Below, piece after piece: positions 8,261-18,072 of a DNA stretch of 46,817 bases. The first letter of the stretch is position 1. The number at the start of each line of letters is the position of its first letter. Position numbers and translations under genes: made by a program. The stretch is from Burkholderiaceae bacterium (lineage in GTDB: Bacteria > Pseudomonadota > Gammaproteobacteria > Burkholderiales > Burkholderiaceae_B): assembly GCA_030158305.1 (NCBI GenBank), contig JAOATE010000046.1, positions 1,321 to 48,137 on the forward strand, in the 5' to 3' direction. The notes beneath the pieces were generated by a model. The model had not been told where the DNA came from and searched no databases. It saw only the letters and a list, made by a program, of their open reading frames with translations.

Positions 8261-9925
8261 TCACGATTCTTTCCATCGAACCGCCTCTGGCTTGATCTCA
8301 CCTCGTTTGGCCATCTCCATTAGCTCACGCTTCAGAATTTTTCCACTTGCAGTGAGTGGAAACTTTGGCATTACGATGAAATACTCGGGCATATCGTATT
8401 TGGATAGTCCGACTGCGTATAAATGATTGAGTAGTTCTTGTGCTTCAACCTCGAATCCTGGTCTCGCAATGATTGCCAAGCAAACGCGCTCACCTAGTCG
8501 TTCATCTGCGATCGCAAAAGCAGCTGCCTTGCTCACTCCCGCATGGCGATGGGTCAGATCTTCGATGCGCGCGGGATGAATATTGTGGCCACCTCGAATA
8601 ATCAGATCTTTTTGTCGACCGACAATTTGAAGACACCCCTGCTGATCCACAATCCCTAAATCACCTGACATAAACCAACCGGCACGATTAAAAGATTTTT
8701 CCGTGGCAGTTTGATCATCAAAATAACCCAACATCAGCAAGCCACCGCGTCCACCGATTTCACCGACCTGTCCAACAGGCATTTCTTCATCGACATTTTC
8801 CGGATTAAAAATCCGGACTTCGTAACCACCACCCGCTCTACCGCAGGTCGCGATGATCGTATCAGTCGGGTCTGTTGGCAAGGTGTACTGATGCGAACCG
8901 TTTTCAGTCATGCCATATACATTCTGAGGTCGCACGCCCACACTCAGAAACCGTTCTGCCACTTCTCGTGGGATGGGCGAGCCCGCCATATAAAAAGTTT
9001 TAACAGCGCCGAGTTGTTCAACATTGCTGCGACGCATATCCTCAAGAATATCCATGGCATGGGTGGGCACACCCATGACATAGGTCGCACCACTTTCCAG
9101 TATCCATTGCAACGCTGTCTGACCATGCGCATAGTTATGAATGACGAGTTGCATCCCTGCGACCAACCACTGCTCAACGGCTACCGTCCCGATGTGATGA
9201 CTCATCGGACTCAAGGCGAGCAGCACGGTCTCTCGATCGTGATGCCAATCTCTCACCATACCCCGACCATTTGCCAACAGGGTATTGTCGCTATGCATCA
9301 CGCCCTTGGGTAAACCCGTCGTCCCGGAGGTAAAGGCCAGATAGACGATTTTGTCGGGATTGAGCACCACCGGTGGCAAATCCGCACGGTCAATGGCCTG
9401 TCGCGGATACTGGCGCTCAGCAGGCACATCCAAAGCAGCTTCTTGCAAAGACTGACCAACTACGTACACTGCAGCCAATGTTGACACTTGATCAAGTTTT
9501 TCAAAAATTGAACTGGTCTTGGCGTCTGAGCCATAGCCTTGCATCGCGAACAACGCGCGACAACGGATGCGCTTGAGCAACGTGACGATTTCGTCAGAGG
9601 TGTAGCTCTGATGCAAAGACGGACAGCAAACATAACCGTTACGTGAGCAGGCCAGCATGACAATCACGCTTTCGGCTCGGCTCGGTAACCAAATCGCGAC
9701 GCGATCACCCTGTCGCAAGCCGCTTTGATGCAGAGCTAACGCAACCCGCTCCACCTCACCGAGTAACTGCGACCATGTCAATGCAACTAAATTGTCGCGC
9801 AGCGCCCGCTGTTCTGGATAAAAATTCGCGTGCTGCTCAAGCAGACTGAAAAATGTGTCAGATTGCCAAGATCCATTTTTATAGAACGCGTGCGACTGTT
9901 GAGGATCATGCAATGTCAGCATCAT
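8261..9925 (-). CDS. Acyl-CoA synthetase, cyclohexanecarboxylate-CoA ligase-like
   Basis: A 554-residue AMP-forming acyl-CoA synthetase. The P-loop TSGTTGLPKG is at residues 199-208, the adenine motif GMTENG follows near residue 358, the hinge region holds GRQKDLIIRGGHNIHP, and the catalytic Lys is in TASGKILKREL near residue 529. The RGGHNIHP form of the hinge is, from memory, typical of AliA-type ligases for alicyclic acids, but the substrate is not proven. It is the first gene of the operon, so activation of the acid is the entry step. Start: two adjacent ATGs with aaggag about 12 bases upstream, slightly long spacing. The 145-base upstream gap carries a palindrome. Confidence 0.92.
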   Translation of the reverse strand: MMLTLHDPQQSHAFYKNGSWQSDTFFSLLEQHANFYPEQRALRDNLVALTWSQLLGEVERVALALHQSGLRQGDRVAIWLPSRAESVIVMLACSRNGYVCCPSLHQSYTSDEIVTLLKRIRCRALFAMQGYGSDAKTSSIFEKLDQVSTLAAVYVVGQSLQEAALDVPAERQYPRQAIDRADLPPVVLNPDKIVYLAFTSGTTGLPKGVMHSDNTLLANGRGMVRDWHHDRETVLLALSPMSHHIGTVAVEQWLVAGMQLVIHNYAHGQTALQWILESGATYVMGVPTHAMDILEDMRRSNVEQLGAVKTFYMAGSPIPREVAERFLSVGVRPQNVYGMTENGSHQYTLPTDPTDTIIATCGRAGGGYEVRIFNPENVDEEMPVGQVGEIGGRGGLLMLGYFDDQTATEKSFNRAGWFMSGDLGIVDQQGCLQIVGRQKDLIIRGGHNIHPARIEDLTHRHAGVSKAAAFAIADERLGERVCLAIIARPGFEVEAQELLNHLYAVGLSKYDMPEYFIVMPKFPLTASGKILKRELMEMAKRGEIKPEAVRWKES

Positions 9926-10028
9926 GATCTAAATTTTCTCCTTGTGTGATTACGCCTGTTTATCCTACTTTCAGCGCAATCACGATTTGTCTCTTTTGTA
10001 TTTTTGTGAATTCAATTCGTACTAGCAT

Positions 10029-10044
10029 AGATGAATTTTCATCT
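10029..10044. promoter_or_regulatory. Palindrome upstream of the acyl-CoA operon
   Basis: AGATGAATTTTCATCT has perfect 7-base arms around a 2-base centre. It lies about 105 bases upstream of the ligase start, in the only gap large enough to hold the operon's promoter, and 27 bases after the sua5 stop codon. It is AT-rich with no T-tract on either side, so a dimeric regulator's operator is more likely than a terminator. No regulator gene is adjacent. Confidence 0.4.
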
Positions 10045-10070
10045 GTGTCAAAACAGCCGCGATGCTGGGT

Positions 10071-11093
10071 TCAGAACGCTGCAGCCGCGCGCCCAAGTCG
10101 ATCATTGATCCCAGACCATTCTTGCGTATCAGGGACGTTTTCCCAAAGCATGCAATCGTAGTGAGCCTGATCTAGCGCACGTAAGGTTGCGTACAACGCA
10201 TAGCCATAGGCGGCAGGCTGTGTGGGCATGGCGACCCACTCGATCTGTGCATGCCGAGGGTGAAACGCCTGATCAATACTATGCGTGACGCATACTATTT
10301 TTTGATTAGTCCGCTCTGCTAGAGAGAGTGCGTCAGACACGATACCTGTCCCAGTGACAAGCTTGATGGGCGTCTGAGGTGCATAGTGAGACTTCAGAGC
10401 ACCCGATACGCGAGGGGCTTGGGCATCAGGTTGGTGCACAGGCGTTTCCAATATCTGAGAGATTTGGTTTGCCGTGATCAATCCGGGGCGCAACAGCACG
10501 GGGCCGACACCTTGGCTGAGGCGAGATAAATCAATAATCGTCGACTCAATCCCAACCTCGCTAGAACCGCCCTCGAGGATTGGCATGCCTGCCGCGACAA
10601 GTTCGGGAAACTCATCGCGTACGTGAGAAGCTTGCGTGGGCGAGACTTGACCGAATTTATTCGCAGAAGGTCCGGCGATCCCACCCTGACCTGAAGGCTT
10701 GCCGGCGGCAAACGCACGAATCAGTCGTTGCGCAACAGGGTGCGAAGGGCAGCGCAGACCCACGCTATCTTGTCCTCCGCTCACCACATCAGAAATGTGC
10801 GCGGCACGCTTGAGAATCAAAGTGAGAGGGCCTGGCCAAAACGCATCAATCAGCGCACGCGCCTCGTCAGGCACCGAAGCTGCCCAATAAGAAACATCCG
10901 CCTCGGGCGCCACATGAACAATCACAGGATGATTAGAAGGACGGCCTTTGGCCTGATAAATCCGTTCAACCGCCTCGCGACTCTCAGCATCTGCACCCAA
11001 TCCATACACCGTCTCGGTTGGAAAGGCGACTAAGCCGCCTTGAAGCAACACCTGAGCGGCTTGATGGATGTCGCGATCAGAGGCTGTAGTCAC
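10071..11093 (-). CDS. L-threonylcarbamoyladenylate synthase (Sua5 type)
   Basis: At 340 residues this is the long Sua5 form: an N-terminal YrdC domain plus a C-terminal Sua5 domain joined by a proline-rich linker. The YrdC signature FPTETVYGLGADA is at residues 24-36, followed by the KGRPSNHP binding motif. It makes threonylcarbamoyl-AMP from threonine, bicarbonate and ATP, the first step of the t6A modification of ANN-decoding tRNAs in the cytoplasm. It is the last gene of the fba-purC-purE-purK-sua5 run, 12 bases after purK. Confidence 0.94.
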   Translation of the reverse strand: MTTASDRDIHQAAQVLLQGGLVAFPTETVYGLGADAESREAVERIYQAKGRPSNHPVIVHVAPEADVSYWAASVPDEARALIDAFWPGPLTLILKRAAHISDVVSGGQDSVGLRCPSHPVAQRLIRAFAAGKPSGQGGIAGPSANKFGQVSPTQASHVRDEFPELVAAGMPILEGGSSEVGIESTIIDLSRLSQGVGPVLLRPGLITANQISQILETPVHQPDAQAPRVSGALKSHYAPQTPIKLVTGTGIVSDALSLAERTNQKIVCVTHSIDQAFHPRHAQIEWVAMPTQPAAYGYALYATLRALDQAHYDCMLWENVPDTQEWSGINDRLGRAAAAF

Positions 11094-11105
11094 TGAGCCG
11101 CCGTC

Positions 11106-12263
11106 TCAAAGCGTTGCCGCAACGGGCAAGCGCAATACCTGCACCACTTGGTTGGCATGGGAGACCGCTTCGGCAAGCGTTGTACCCGTGCAATTGACAT
11201 GACCCATCTTGCGTGCGCGACGCGCTTCGCGCTTGCCATAGAGATGCAAGGAAGTACCCGGCACGGCCAATACACCTCGCCAGTCGGGCTCAGCTTGTTT
11301 GTCATCCGAACCTGGATACCAAACATCACCCAAAATATTGAGCATCACCACAGGTGCGAGCAAGCGTGTGCTGCCGAGCGGCAAGCCCGCCATGACGCGC
11401 GCCTGTTGTTCGAACTGACTGGTCACACAGGCATTCATGCTGAAATGACCGCTATTGTGAGGACGTGGTGCGATTTCATTTACGAGCAACTGACCGTCAC
11501 CCACCACAAAAAACTCTACGCACAGCACACCTTCATACTTGAGACCTTGCGCAATCGCTAACGCGGCTTCGGTTGCACGCGCTGTCATCGCGACGGCTTG
11601 CATGTCAACGGTCGTCACAGCTAGAATGCCTTGCTCGTGGACGTTGCGTGCGATGGGGAAGACTGCGCACTGACCGTCTAATCCCCGTGCCAGCACGACC
11701 GAGAGCTCTTCTTTGAGATCGAGCATGGCTTCGAGTACGCATGGCACGCCACCAAACTCAGCGAAAGCCTTTAATGCCTCCTCGAGCGAGCGCACGCGCG
11801 CCTGGCCTTTACCGTCATAGCCCAGGCGAGCGACTTTTAAAATACCTGGAAACAAATGTGCACCTGCTGCGCGCAAATCTGACTCTGCACGGATCGCGGC
11901 ATACGGTGCGACGGCGACGCCCTGACTGACGATAAACGCTTTTTCTGCAATGCGATCCTGAACAATCTCGACCGCATGCGAACCAGGTGTCACGCGGCAA
12001 TGCGAGGCCAACGTCTTCAAGCTTTGGGCGGGGACGTTTTCAAACTCAGTGGTCACGGCTCGGCAGCGTTGCGCCAACTTGATCAGCGCCGTTTCATCAT
12101 CGTAGTCTGCCTGGATGTGCAGATCAGCGACCGAGGCCGCAGGTCCCTCTGCCGCAGGATCTAGTACCGCAACGCGGTAACCCATGGACTGCGCCGCATG
12201 ACAGAACATGCGGCCTAACTGACCACCGCCCATCAGACCCAACCACTCACCCGGTGCAATCAC
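11106..12263 (-). CDS. purK: 5-(carboxyamino)imidazole ribonucleotide synthase
   Basis: A 385-residue ATP-grasp enzyme that carboxylates AIR with ATP and bicarbonate to N5-CAIR in de novo purine synthesis. The N-terminal [12 protein letters not shown] motif, the [13 protein letters not shown] segment of the ATP-grasp domain, and [14 protein letters not shown] with its metal-binding residues are all present. Its start overlaps the purE stop by 4 bases, the usual coupling of these sequential enzymes. Confidence 0.96.
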   Translation of the reverse strand: MIAPGEWLGLMGGGQLGRMFCHAAQSMGYRVAVLDPAAEGPAASVADLHIQADYDDETALIKLAQRCRAVTTEFENVPAQSLKTLASHCRVTPGSHAVEIVQDRIAEKAFIVSQGVAVAPYAAIRAESDLRAAGAHLFPGILKVARLGYDGKGQARVRSLEEALKAFAEFGGVPCVLEAMLDLKEELSVVLARGLDGQCAVFPIARNVHEQGILAVTTVDMQAVAMTARATEAALAIAQGLKYEGVLCVEFFVVGDGQLLVNEIAPRPHNSGHFSMNACVTSQFEQQARVMAGLPLGSTRLLAPVVMLNILGDVWYPGSDDKQAEPDWRGVLAVPGTSLHLYGKREARRARKMGHVNCTGTTLAEAVSHANQVVQVLRLPVAATL

Positions 12264-12766
12264 AACGGCACCCGCATGGCACGTGCCGCCTCAGTCTGAC
12301 GTGCGCGGAAAGCGATGAGCTTTTCACGCAAGACGGGATCGGTCGTTGCGAGCGTTGCAATGACGTGCAAGGCGGCATTGGCCGCGCCAGCTTCGCCAAT
12401 CGCAAACGTCGCAACTGGGATGCCCTTGGGCATTTGCACAATGGACAAAAGAGAGTCCTCGCCACGCAAATACTTGGAGGGCACTGGCACACCAAACACA
12501 GGGACTTCGGTCAGCGCCGCCATCATGCCAGGCAAATGGGCAGCACCACCCGCACCGGCAATAATGCCGCGCAAACCGCGCGCTGCTGCCTGTGCGCCAT
12601 ATTCAGCCATGTCGTGGGGCATGCGGTGGGCAGAGATCACCCGAGTCTCGCAGGGCACACCAAAATCACCCAGCATACTCACGGCATGTTGCATGACTTC
12701 CCAATCGCTGGATGAACCCATAATGACACCCACAAGCGGTGCACCAGCAGAAGATAAAGAGGTCAT
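12260..12766 (-). CDS. purE: N5-carboxyaminoimidazole ribonucleotide mutase
   Basis: This 168-residue class I PurE converts N5-CAIR to CAIR. The diagnostic [10 protein letters not shown] motif near residue 16 and the VISAHRMP motif with the catalytic His are present, with the [10 protein letters not shown] stretch between the domains. Length is normal. It precedes purK with a 4-base overlap and follows purC by 38 bases, giving the pathway order inside one transcript. Confidence 0.97.
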   Translation of the reverse strand: MTSLSSAGAPLVGVIMGSSSDWEVMQHAVSMLGDFGVPCETRVISAHRMPHDMAEYGAQAAARGLRGIIAGAGGAAHLPGMMAALTEVPVFGVPVPSKYLRGEDSLLSIVQMPKGIPVATFAIGEAGAANAALHVIATLATTDPVLREKLIAFRARQTEAARAMRVPL

Positions 12767-12804
12767 AACAAAGCCTTGCTAATGAAAATAGAACAGTGAG
12801 TTGA

Positions 12805-13686
12805 TTAGGCGGTCAGACGATCAAGGGCTTCGCGGTATTTGGCCGCAGTTTTAGCAATGACATCCGCAGGTAGTCGCGGTGCCGGAGGTGTTTTGCCCCA
12901 GTCTTGCGTCTCGAGCCAATCACGAACAAACTGCTTGTCAAACGAGGGTGGGCTGATACCTTCGCGATAGCCATCGGCAGGCCAGAAACGTGAAGAATCA
13001 GGTGTGAGCACCTCGTCCATCAAATGCAGCGTGCCGTTCGCATCCAGACCGAATTCAAATTTGGTATCCGCGATCATAATGCCCTTGGTAGCGGCAAAGG
13101 TCGCAGCCTCGGTGTACAGACGCAACGTCACATCACGAATACGCTCAGCCATTTCTTGACCGACTTCTTTGATGACATGCGCAAAGTCCACATTCTCATC
13201 ATGCAAGCCCATCTCGGCTTTGGCGGCTGGCGTAAAAATCGGCTGAGGTAATTTGCCGGCTTGCTTGAGACCCGCGGGCAACTGAATCCCGCAGACAGAG
13301 CCTGTCGCTTGATAGTCTTTCCAGCCGGAGCCAATCAGATAACCACGCGCAACGGCCTCAACCATAATGGGTTTGAGACGTTTCACCACGACTGCACGTC
13401 CGATCACCTGATCGCGTTCGTTCGGCGCGACCACGTCTTCAGGATTGATCCCCGTTGAGTGATTGGGCAACACATGCGCGAGCTTTTCCAACCAAAAGTC
13501 GGTGAGCTCCTTGAGAACCTGCCCCTTACCAGGAATCGGATCATCAAGAATCACATCAAACGCGGAGATACGATCGCTCGCGATGATCAAAAGCTTGTCG
13601 TCGCCAACCGCGTACATGTCGCGCACTTTACCGCGCGCAAGTAGCGGAAGGGATTGAATGCTGGATTGATACAGTGCTTTCGTCAT
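12805..13686 (-). CDS. purC: Phosphoribosylaminoimidazole-succinocarboxamide synthase
   Basis: A 293-residue SAICAR synthetase, the longer form seen in many betaproteobacteria and yeast compared with about 237 residues in E. coli. It shows [14 protein letters not shown] near the N-terminus, the [10 protein letters not shown] motif and DTKFEFG in the C-terminal half. It condenses CAIR with aspartate. Only 5 bases separate it from fba upstream, so a glycolytic and a purine gene share a transcript. Confidence 0.96.
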   Translation of the reverse strand: MTKALYQSSIQSLPLLARGKVRDMYAVGDDKLLIIASDRISAFDVILDDPIPGKGQVLKELTDFWLEKLAHVLPNHSTGINPEDVVAPNERDQVIGRAVVVKRLKPIMVEAVARGYLIGSGWKDYQATGSVCGIQLPAGLKQAGKLPQPIFTPAAKAEMGLHDENVDFAHVIKEVGQEMAERIRDVTLRLYTEAATFAATKGIMIADTKFEFGLDANGTLHLMDEVLTPDSSRFWPADGYREGISPPSFDKQFVRDWLETQDWGKTPPAPRLPADVIAKTAAKYREALDRLTA

Positions 13687-13691
13687 GACGT

Positions 13692-14756
13692 TTATTGCAC
13701 GACCTGAGACAATTTGCCAGCGGCGTATTGCGCTGCGACCTCATTGAGCGGCACAACCTTGATTTTGCTCGCATTGCCAGCGGTACCAAATTGCTGATAG
13801 CGTGCGACACAGATCGCCTTGGCCGCCTCGCGTGCGGGCTTGAGGTATTCGCGTGGGTCGAACTTGCCTGGATTTTCAGCAAAGAAACGGCGAATCGCGC
13901 CCGTCATCGCTAAGCGGATATCGGTGTCGATGTTGATTTTGCGAACGCCAAACTTGATGGCCTCTTGGATTTCTTCGACCGGCACACCGTAGGTTTCTTT
14001 CATGTCGCCGCCAAACTGACGAATCTCAGCCAGCAACTCCTGTGGCACGCTGGAGCTGCCATGCATCACAAGGTGGGTGTTCGGCAAACGCTTGTTGATT
14101 TCCTTGATGCGGGAGATCGACAAAATGTCGCCTGTGGGCTTGCGCGTGAACTTGTAGGCGCCATGGCTCGTACCAATCGCGATCGCGAGCGCGTCGAGTT
14201 GTGTACGACGCACGAAATCCGCTGCCTGCTCAGGATCGGTCAACAACTGCTCCATCGTCAGCTTGCCATCGGCACCGTGACCGTCTTCTTTGTCACCTTC
14301 CATGGTTTCGAGCGAACCCAGACAACCCAGCTCACCCTCGACCGTGACACCCAGCTTGTGGGCCATATCCACGACCTGCTTGGTCACTGCGACGTTGTAG
14401 TCGTAGTCGGCGATCGATTTGCCGTCTTCTTTAAGCGAACCGTCCATCATCACGCTAGAAAATCCCAGATCAATCGCGCCTTGGCAGATTTTGGGGGACT
14501 GACCGTGATCCTGGTGCATCACAACAGGAATATGAGGATAGGACTCGACTGCTGCTTGAATCAGATATTTCAGGAAGCCTTCGCCAGCGTATTTGCGCGC
14601 ACCTGCGGAGGCCTGCATGATGACCGGGCTGTCAGTCTGAGCAGCCGCTTCCATAATGGCCTGCACCTGTTCCAGGTTATTCACGTTAAATGCGGGAATG
14701 CCATAACCATGCTCGGCGGCGTGGTCCAGAAGCTGGCGCATGGAAACTAAAGCCAT
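13692..14756 (-). CDS. fba: Class II fructose-bisphosphate aldolase
   Basis: A 354-residue zinc-dependent aldolase of the CbbA/Fba type. Zinc ligands lie in VMHQDHGQ (near residue 83) and LVMHGSSS, and the C-terminal region has [10 protein letters not shown]. It cleaves or forms fructose 1,6-bisphosphate. The start ATG has an aagga ribosome binding site 6 bases upstream. The 136-base upstream gap must hold the promoter of the fba-purCEK-sua5 operon; a taaaat hexamer is there, but I could not find a convincing -35 partner. Confidence 0.96.
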   Translation of the reverse strand: MALVSMRQLLDHAAEHGYGIPAFNVNNLEQVQAIMEAAAQTDSPVIMQASAGARKYAGEGFLKYLIQAAVESYPHIPVVMHQDHGQSPKICQGAIDLGFSSVMMDGSLKEDGKSIADYDYNVAVTKQVVDMAHKLGVTVEGELGCLGSLETMEGDKEDGHGADGKLTMEQLLTDPEQAADFVRRTQLDALAIAIGTSHGAYKFTRKPTGDILSISRIKEINKRLPNTHLVMHGSSSVPQELLAEIRQFGGDMKETYGVPVEEIQEAIKFGVRKINIDTDIRLAMTGAIRRFFAENPGKFDPREYLKPAREAAKAICVARYQQFGTAGNASKIKVVPLNEVAAQYAAGKLSQVVQ

Positions 14757-14892
14757 GAGAAATCCTTTTTAGAGCAAAATGTCGGGGTTGTAGGGAATTT
14801 ACCGAGTATTTTACGGCAGCACGGACGTATTTGCCCTATGCCCCCCAAAAACTCGGGTCCAAGCACTTTTGATCCTCTAATGAGAAGCCTCC

Positions 14893-16050
14893 ATGCCGCA
14901 CGGCAAACCCGATTTAAACAGCACGACCCCCACAATTTCTTGGCTCGCGGGCGAGCAAACGCTCACCTCAGCCTGGCGCTCTGAAAACGGCTGGGCACCC
15001 CCAAAGCGTTCGATGCTCGCCGATGACACGATGAGTGCCGACACCGCCTACAGACTGGCAAGCGAAGGTGTCGCGCTGATTTGGACTGGTGACTTTCAAA
15101 ATGCCCGCCAGCTCTTGCACGCTTTGGCGCGACGCACGGCCAAACGTCGTCCAAAATACCTTGAACTCCCCTACCCCGAGCGTTTTCACCAGGTCAGACT
15201 GGCGCGCGCCCAACGTGCCCGTACGCTGGGGATGCTGTGCCTGCCTTTTGAGCCGCATCACCTCCTCAAACACCGTCGCGCACCCGATGTCAAAGGGGCG
15301 TGCCTGGCCGCCCACGGCGACAGCAAAACCGGCTATGTCATGCCCTTGACCGAACTGCTGGGCCTCATCAGTGCCTATGAGTGGCGTAAAAATGGCATCG
15401 ATATCCCAGCGCTGGGTGCTCGCATCCATCCGCATTACGGAGTCTTTGCACCCACCCGCTCCGAGTACTTAGAGCTGATTGCACAGGCACCGCTCCCGCA
15501 AGGTCCCGGCATGCTGGGTCACGCCTTTGACATCGGTACAGGCACAGGCGTGATCGCCGCGCTATTGCTCAAACGCGGGATCAAGCACGTCACCGCGACG
15601 GATACTCAAGCACGAGCCTTAGATTGCGCTCAAGAAAACATCGAACGCTTAGGCCTGTCGTCAGGTGTGAAGTTTGTACAAGCGGATTTATTTCCTGACG
15701 GGCAAGCGGATCTGATCGTCTGTAACCCACCTTGGCTGCCGGGTCGCCCTGCTTCGGGGTTGGAGCACGCGATCTACGATCAGGATCAGCATATGCTCAA
15801 TGGGTTTTTAAAGGGTCTGGGCGCGCACCTCACCCCTCAGGGCGAAGGTTGGTTGATTCTGTCAGACCTTGCGGAGCATCTGGGTCTACGCACGCGCGAA
15901 GACTTGCTGGATATGATCGAAGCCGCCGGCCTGAGGGTTATGGAGCGACTGGACATTCGCCCGATGCATGCAAAGACCAAGGACGAAGAAGATCCTCTGG
16001 CCGACGCGCGACGCGCCGAAGTCACCTCGCTGTGGCGTCTGCGTGCCTAA
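14893..16050 (+). CDS. SAM-dependent methyltransferase (NPPW type)
   Basis: A 385-residue protein whose C-terminal half is a class I methyltransferase: DIGTGTG at residues 213-219 binds SAM and CNPPW at 277-281 is the active-site motif of enzymes that methylate an amide or exocyclic amine, such as PrmC or the rRNA m2G enzymes. The N-terminal 190 residues resemble no family I can name and may bind the substrate. The target is therefore open: protein glutamine, rRNA or a metabolite. It stands alone on the plus strand between fba and the mogA operon. Confidence 0.85.
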   Translation: MPHGKPDLNSTTPTISWLAGEQTLTSAWRSENGWAPPKRSMLADDTMSADTAYRLASEGVALIWTGDFQNARQLLHALARRTAKRRPKYLELPYPERFHQVRLARAQRARTLGMLCLPFEPHHLLKHRRAPDVKGACLAAHGDSKTGYVMPLTELLGLISAYEWRKNGIDIPALGARIHPHYGVFAPTRSEYLELIAQAPLPQGPGMLGHAFDIGTGTGVIAALLLKRGIKHVTATDTQARALDCAQENIERLGLSSGVKFVQADLFPDGQADLIVCNPPWLPGRPASGLEHAIYDQDQHMLNGFLKGLGAHLTPQGEGWLILSDLAEHLGLRTREDLLDMIEAAGLRVMERLDIRPMHAKTKDEEDPLADARRAEVTSLWRLRA

Positions 16051-16120
16051 GTGATGTGGTGAAATTGGCGGCGCAGAGCTGACTGACTGAGTGGCTGACT
16101 ATGTGGCTGAAATATGCCGT

Positions 16121-16738
16121 TTAAGCCGCCGGCGTACGACGCGCAGACTTGGGTCTGAACGCCTTGACCACAGCATCGTCGGTCTCAATGTAAGGTCCGC
16201 CAATCAGGTCAATGCAGTACGGGACAGCCGCAAAAATACCTGATGCGACGACGGTACCGTCTTCACGCTTAAGTCCCTCCAGCGTTTCGCTGATCGCCTT
16301 GGGTTGTCCCGGTAAATTGATAATCAGCGCGGTGTGATCTGCAGTCTCTCTTAGCACCGCGACTTGTCGCGACAAAATCGCGGTGGGAACAAACTGCAAG
16401 CTGATCTGGCGCATTTGTTCACCAAAGCCTGGCATCTCGCGGGTGGCCACCGCCACCGTGGCTTCTGGTGTCACGTCACGGCGCGCCGGACCCGTTCCAC
16501 CCGTCGTGAGTACTAGATCGCAGCGTTCGACATCCACCAGCTCAACCAATGCGGCCGAAATCGTCGGTGCATCGTCCTGAATCAAGCGAGTCACGCACTC
16601 AATTGGGGTGGTGACAGCCTTTTCCAGCCAAGCTTGCAAAGCAGGAATGCCCTGATCTTCGTAAACACCCTTCGAGGCACGATCTGAAACGGAAACAAGA
16701 CCGATACGAATCGTATCGGGGTGACGACTAGCATTCAT
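16121..16738 (-). CDS. mog: Molybdopterin adenylyltransferase (MogA family)
   Basis: A 205-residue MogA/MoaB-family protein. It shows SVSDRASKGVYEDQG near the N-terminus, the TTGGTGPARRDVTPEAT nucleotide-binding motif and the NLPG segment. It adenylates molybdopterin before molybdenum insertion, in the cytoplasm. An upstream in-frame ATG at 16888 exists, but the start at 16738 overlaps the cbpM stop by 4 bases and begins the conserved region, so it is preferred. Being coupled to cbpA-cbpM is unusual; no other molybdenum cofactor gene is nearby. Confidence 0.9.
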   Translation of the reverse strand: MNASRHPDTIRIGLVSVSDRASKGVYEDQGIPALQAWLEKAVTTPIECVTRLIQDDAPTISAALVELVDVERCDLVLTTGGTGPARRDVTPEATVAVATREMPGFGEQMRQISLQFVPTAILSRQVAVLRETADHTALIINLPGQPKAISETLEGLKREDGTVVASGIFAAVPYCIDLIGGPYIETDDAVVKAFRPKSARRTPAA

Positions 16739-17061
16739 CTTTGATACACCTCGAGCTGCGCTCTTAACTGTCTGACTTCTTCCATCAAATCCACCATCAA
16801 CGCTGCCGCGTCCAGATTGATATCGAAGTCTCTCTGCGCGCGGGCAATCTGACGGGCGCGAGCCGCTGCCGCACTGGCAAAGACCCAATGATCGGGCGAC
16901 GTCTCTGACGGGAGGGCATCGCGCTCAATGCCCACGAATCCTTCGCGCACGAGGCTCACCACCCAATCCACGTGTTGTTCACACAAATACGCCATCTCAT
17001 GCAAAGACAACGGCGCACCGCCATCCACCATCACGGCTGAGTAAATCGTGACCGATTTCAT
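16735..17061 (-). CDS. cbpM: Chaperone modulator CbpM family protein
   Basis: A 108-residue MerR-like helix-turn-helix protein. Its N-terminal half (LSLHEMAYLCEQHVDWVVSL) and a C-terminal coiled-coil-like helix (LMEEVRQLRAQLEVY) match CbpM, which binds the J domain of CbpA and inhibits it. It overlaps cbpA by 4 bases, as expected for this pair, and overlaps mogA by 4 bases on the other side. Confidence 0.87.
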   Translation of the reverse strand: MKSVTIYSAVMVDGGAPLSLHEMAYLCEQHVDWVVSLVREGFVGIERDALPSETSPDHWVFASAAAARARQIARAQRDFDINLDAAALMVDLMEEVRQLRAQLEVYQR

Positions 17062-18026
17062 CCCTGTACTCCCAAATGGCGGCGCGGATTAAAAGGCGCC
17101 GCCTTGGCTAACGCTTGGTAGGCCTCTTTCGCTGCCTCTGTGGTGGCGGGCGGCCACACGACATCCAGCACCAAATACAAATCACCTGCCGGATCACCAG
17201 GCAAGCCTTTGCCGCGCAATCTGAGTTTGCTGCCCGGCTGACTACCCGCGCTAATACTGACCTCGACCTCACCCTGCAAGGTCGGCACGCGGACCTGACC
17301 GCCACAAGCCGCCTCCCAAGGCGCGACTGGCAGCTTCATACTTAAATCCCGACCCTGCACTTGATAGACAGGGTGCGGGGCAAAGTGCACCGTCAAAAAC
17401 AAATCCCCTGCTGGACCGCCCGCCTCGCCGGGCATGCCCTGACCGGACAATCGAATCATCTGACCCGCCCGCACACCCACAGGAATCTTGACACTCAAGG
17501 TGCGATTGACGAGCTGAGGGCGGCCTTGTGCATCGAGCTGCACTGAGCGCAAACCGAGCTCGCGCGTCACACCATTGAGGCTGTCTTCGAGAGAAATTTC
17601 AATATCGGCGTGATGATCTTCGCCCTTGTAGGGTTGTTGCGCACTAGCCTGCCGCGGATCCGCGCCCGGGCCGCGCCGCTGTCGCTCGGCTTGTTTAAAC
17701 AAGCTGGATAAAAAGTCATGAAACTCAGCTTCATTCGGTGCGTGCCCATCACCACCCGCGAACTCAAAGCCACGATCCCAGCCTGGTCCGGGCGCAGCAC
17801 CACCTGAGGAAACATTCGTTCTAAGCTGATCGTAAGCCGCCCGCTTTTCCTCGTCCCGCAGCACGTCGTTGGCCTCGTTGACCTCGCGCATGCGGGTCTC
17901 TGCGTCCTTTTCCTTACTGACGTCCGGGTGGTATTTACGCGCGAGTTTGCGGTAGGCTTTGCGGATATCATCCTGCGAAGCCTCCGGTGTAAGCTCAAGC
18001 GTTTTGTAATAGTCTTTAAATTCCAT
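17058..18026 (-). CDS. cbpA: DnaJ-like co-chaperone CbpA
   Basis: A 322-residue type II J-protein. The J domain occupies residues 1-70 with the HPD motif at 33-35. A linker of about 50 residues rich in Gly, Pro and Gln follows, then the two beta-sandwich client-binding domains from about residue 130 to 310. There is no zinc-finger domain, which separates it from DnaJ. It stimulates DnaK and binds curved DNA in E. coli. It begins the cbpA-cbpM-mogA operon behind a sigma-32-like promoter. Confidence 0.92.
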   Translation of the reverse strand: MEFKDYYKTLELTPEASQDDIRKAYRKLARKYHPDVSKEKDAETRMREVNEANDVLRDEEKRAAYDQLRTNVSSGGAAPGPGWDRGFEFAGGDGHAPNEAEFHDFLSSLFKQAERQRRGPGADPRQASAQQPYKGEDHHADIEISLEDSLNGVTRELGLRSVQLDAQGRPQLVNRTLSVKIPVGVRAGQMIRLSGQGMPGEAGGPAGDLFLTVHFAPHPVYQVQGRDLSMKLPVAPWEAACGGQVRVPTLQGEVEVSISAGSQPGSKLRLRGKGLPGDPAGDLYLVLDVVWPPATTEAAKEAYQALAKAAPFNPRRHLGVQG

Positions 18027-18072
18027 GTGTGCGGCCGCAAAAAATGCGCCAAAAAGGTGGATACACCTTCAC

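Noticed and set aside
13965-14750. Open frame of 261 codons on the plus strand opposite fba
   Set aside because: It is the antisense shadow of a well-conserved aldolase gene, has no recognisable domain and its composition follows the codon use of fba.
16068-16137. GGCGGC ... GCCGCC pairing between the methyltransferase and mogA genes
   Set aside because: Six-base arms across a loop of about 50 bases are too weak for a terminator and expected by chance in this composition.
16739-16888. N-terminal extension of MogA
   Set aside because: The extra 50 residues overlap cbpM and lack MogA similarity; the ATG at 16738 gives the expected length and a 4-base overlap.
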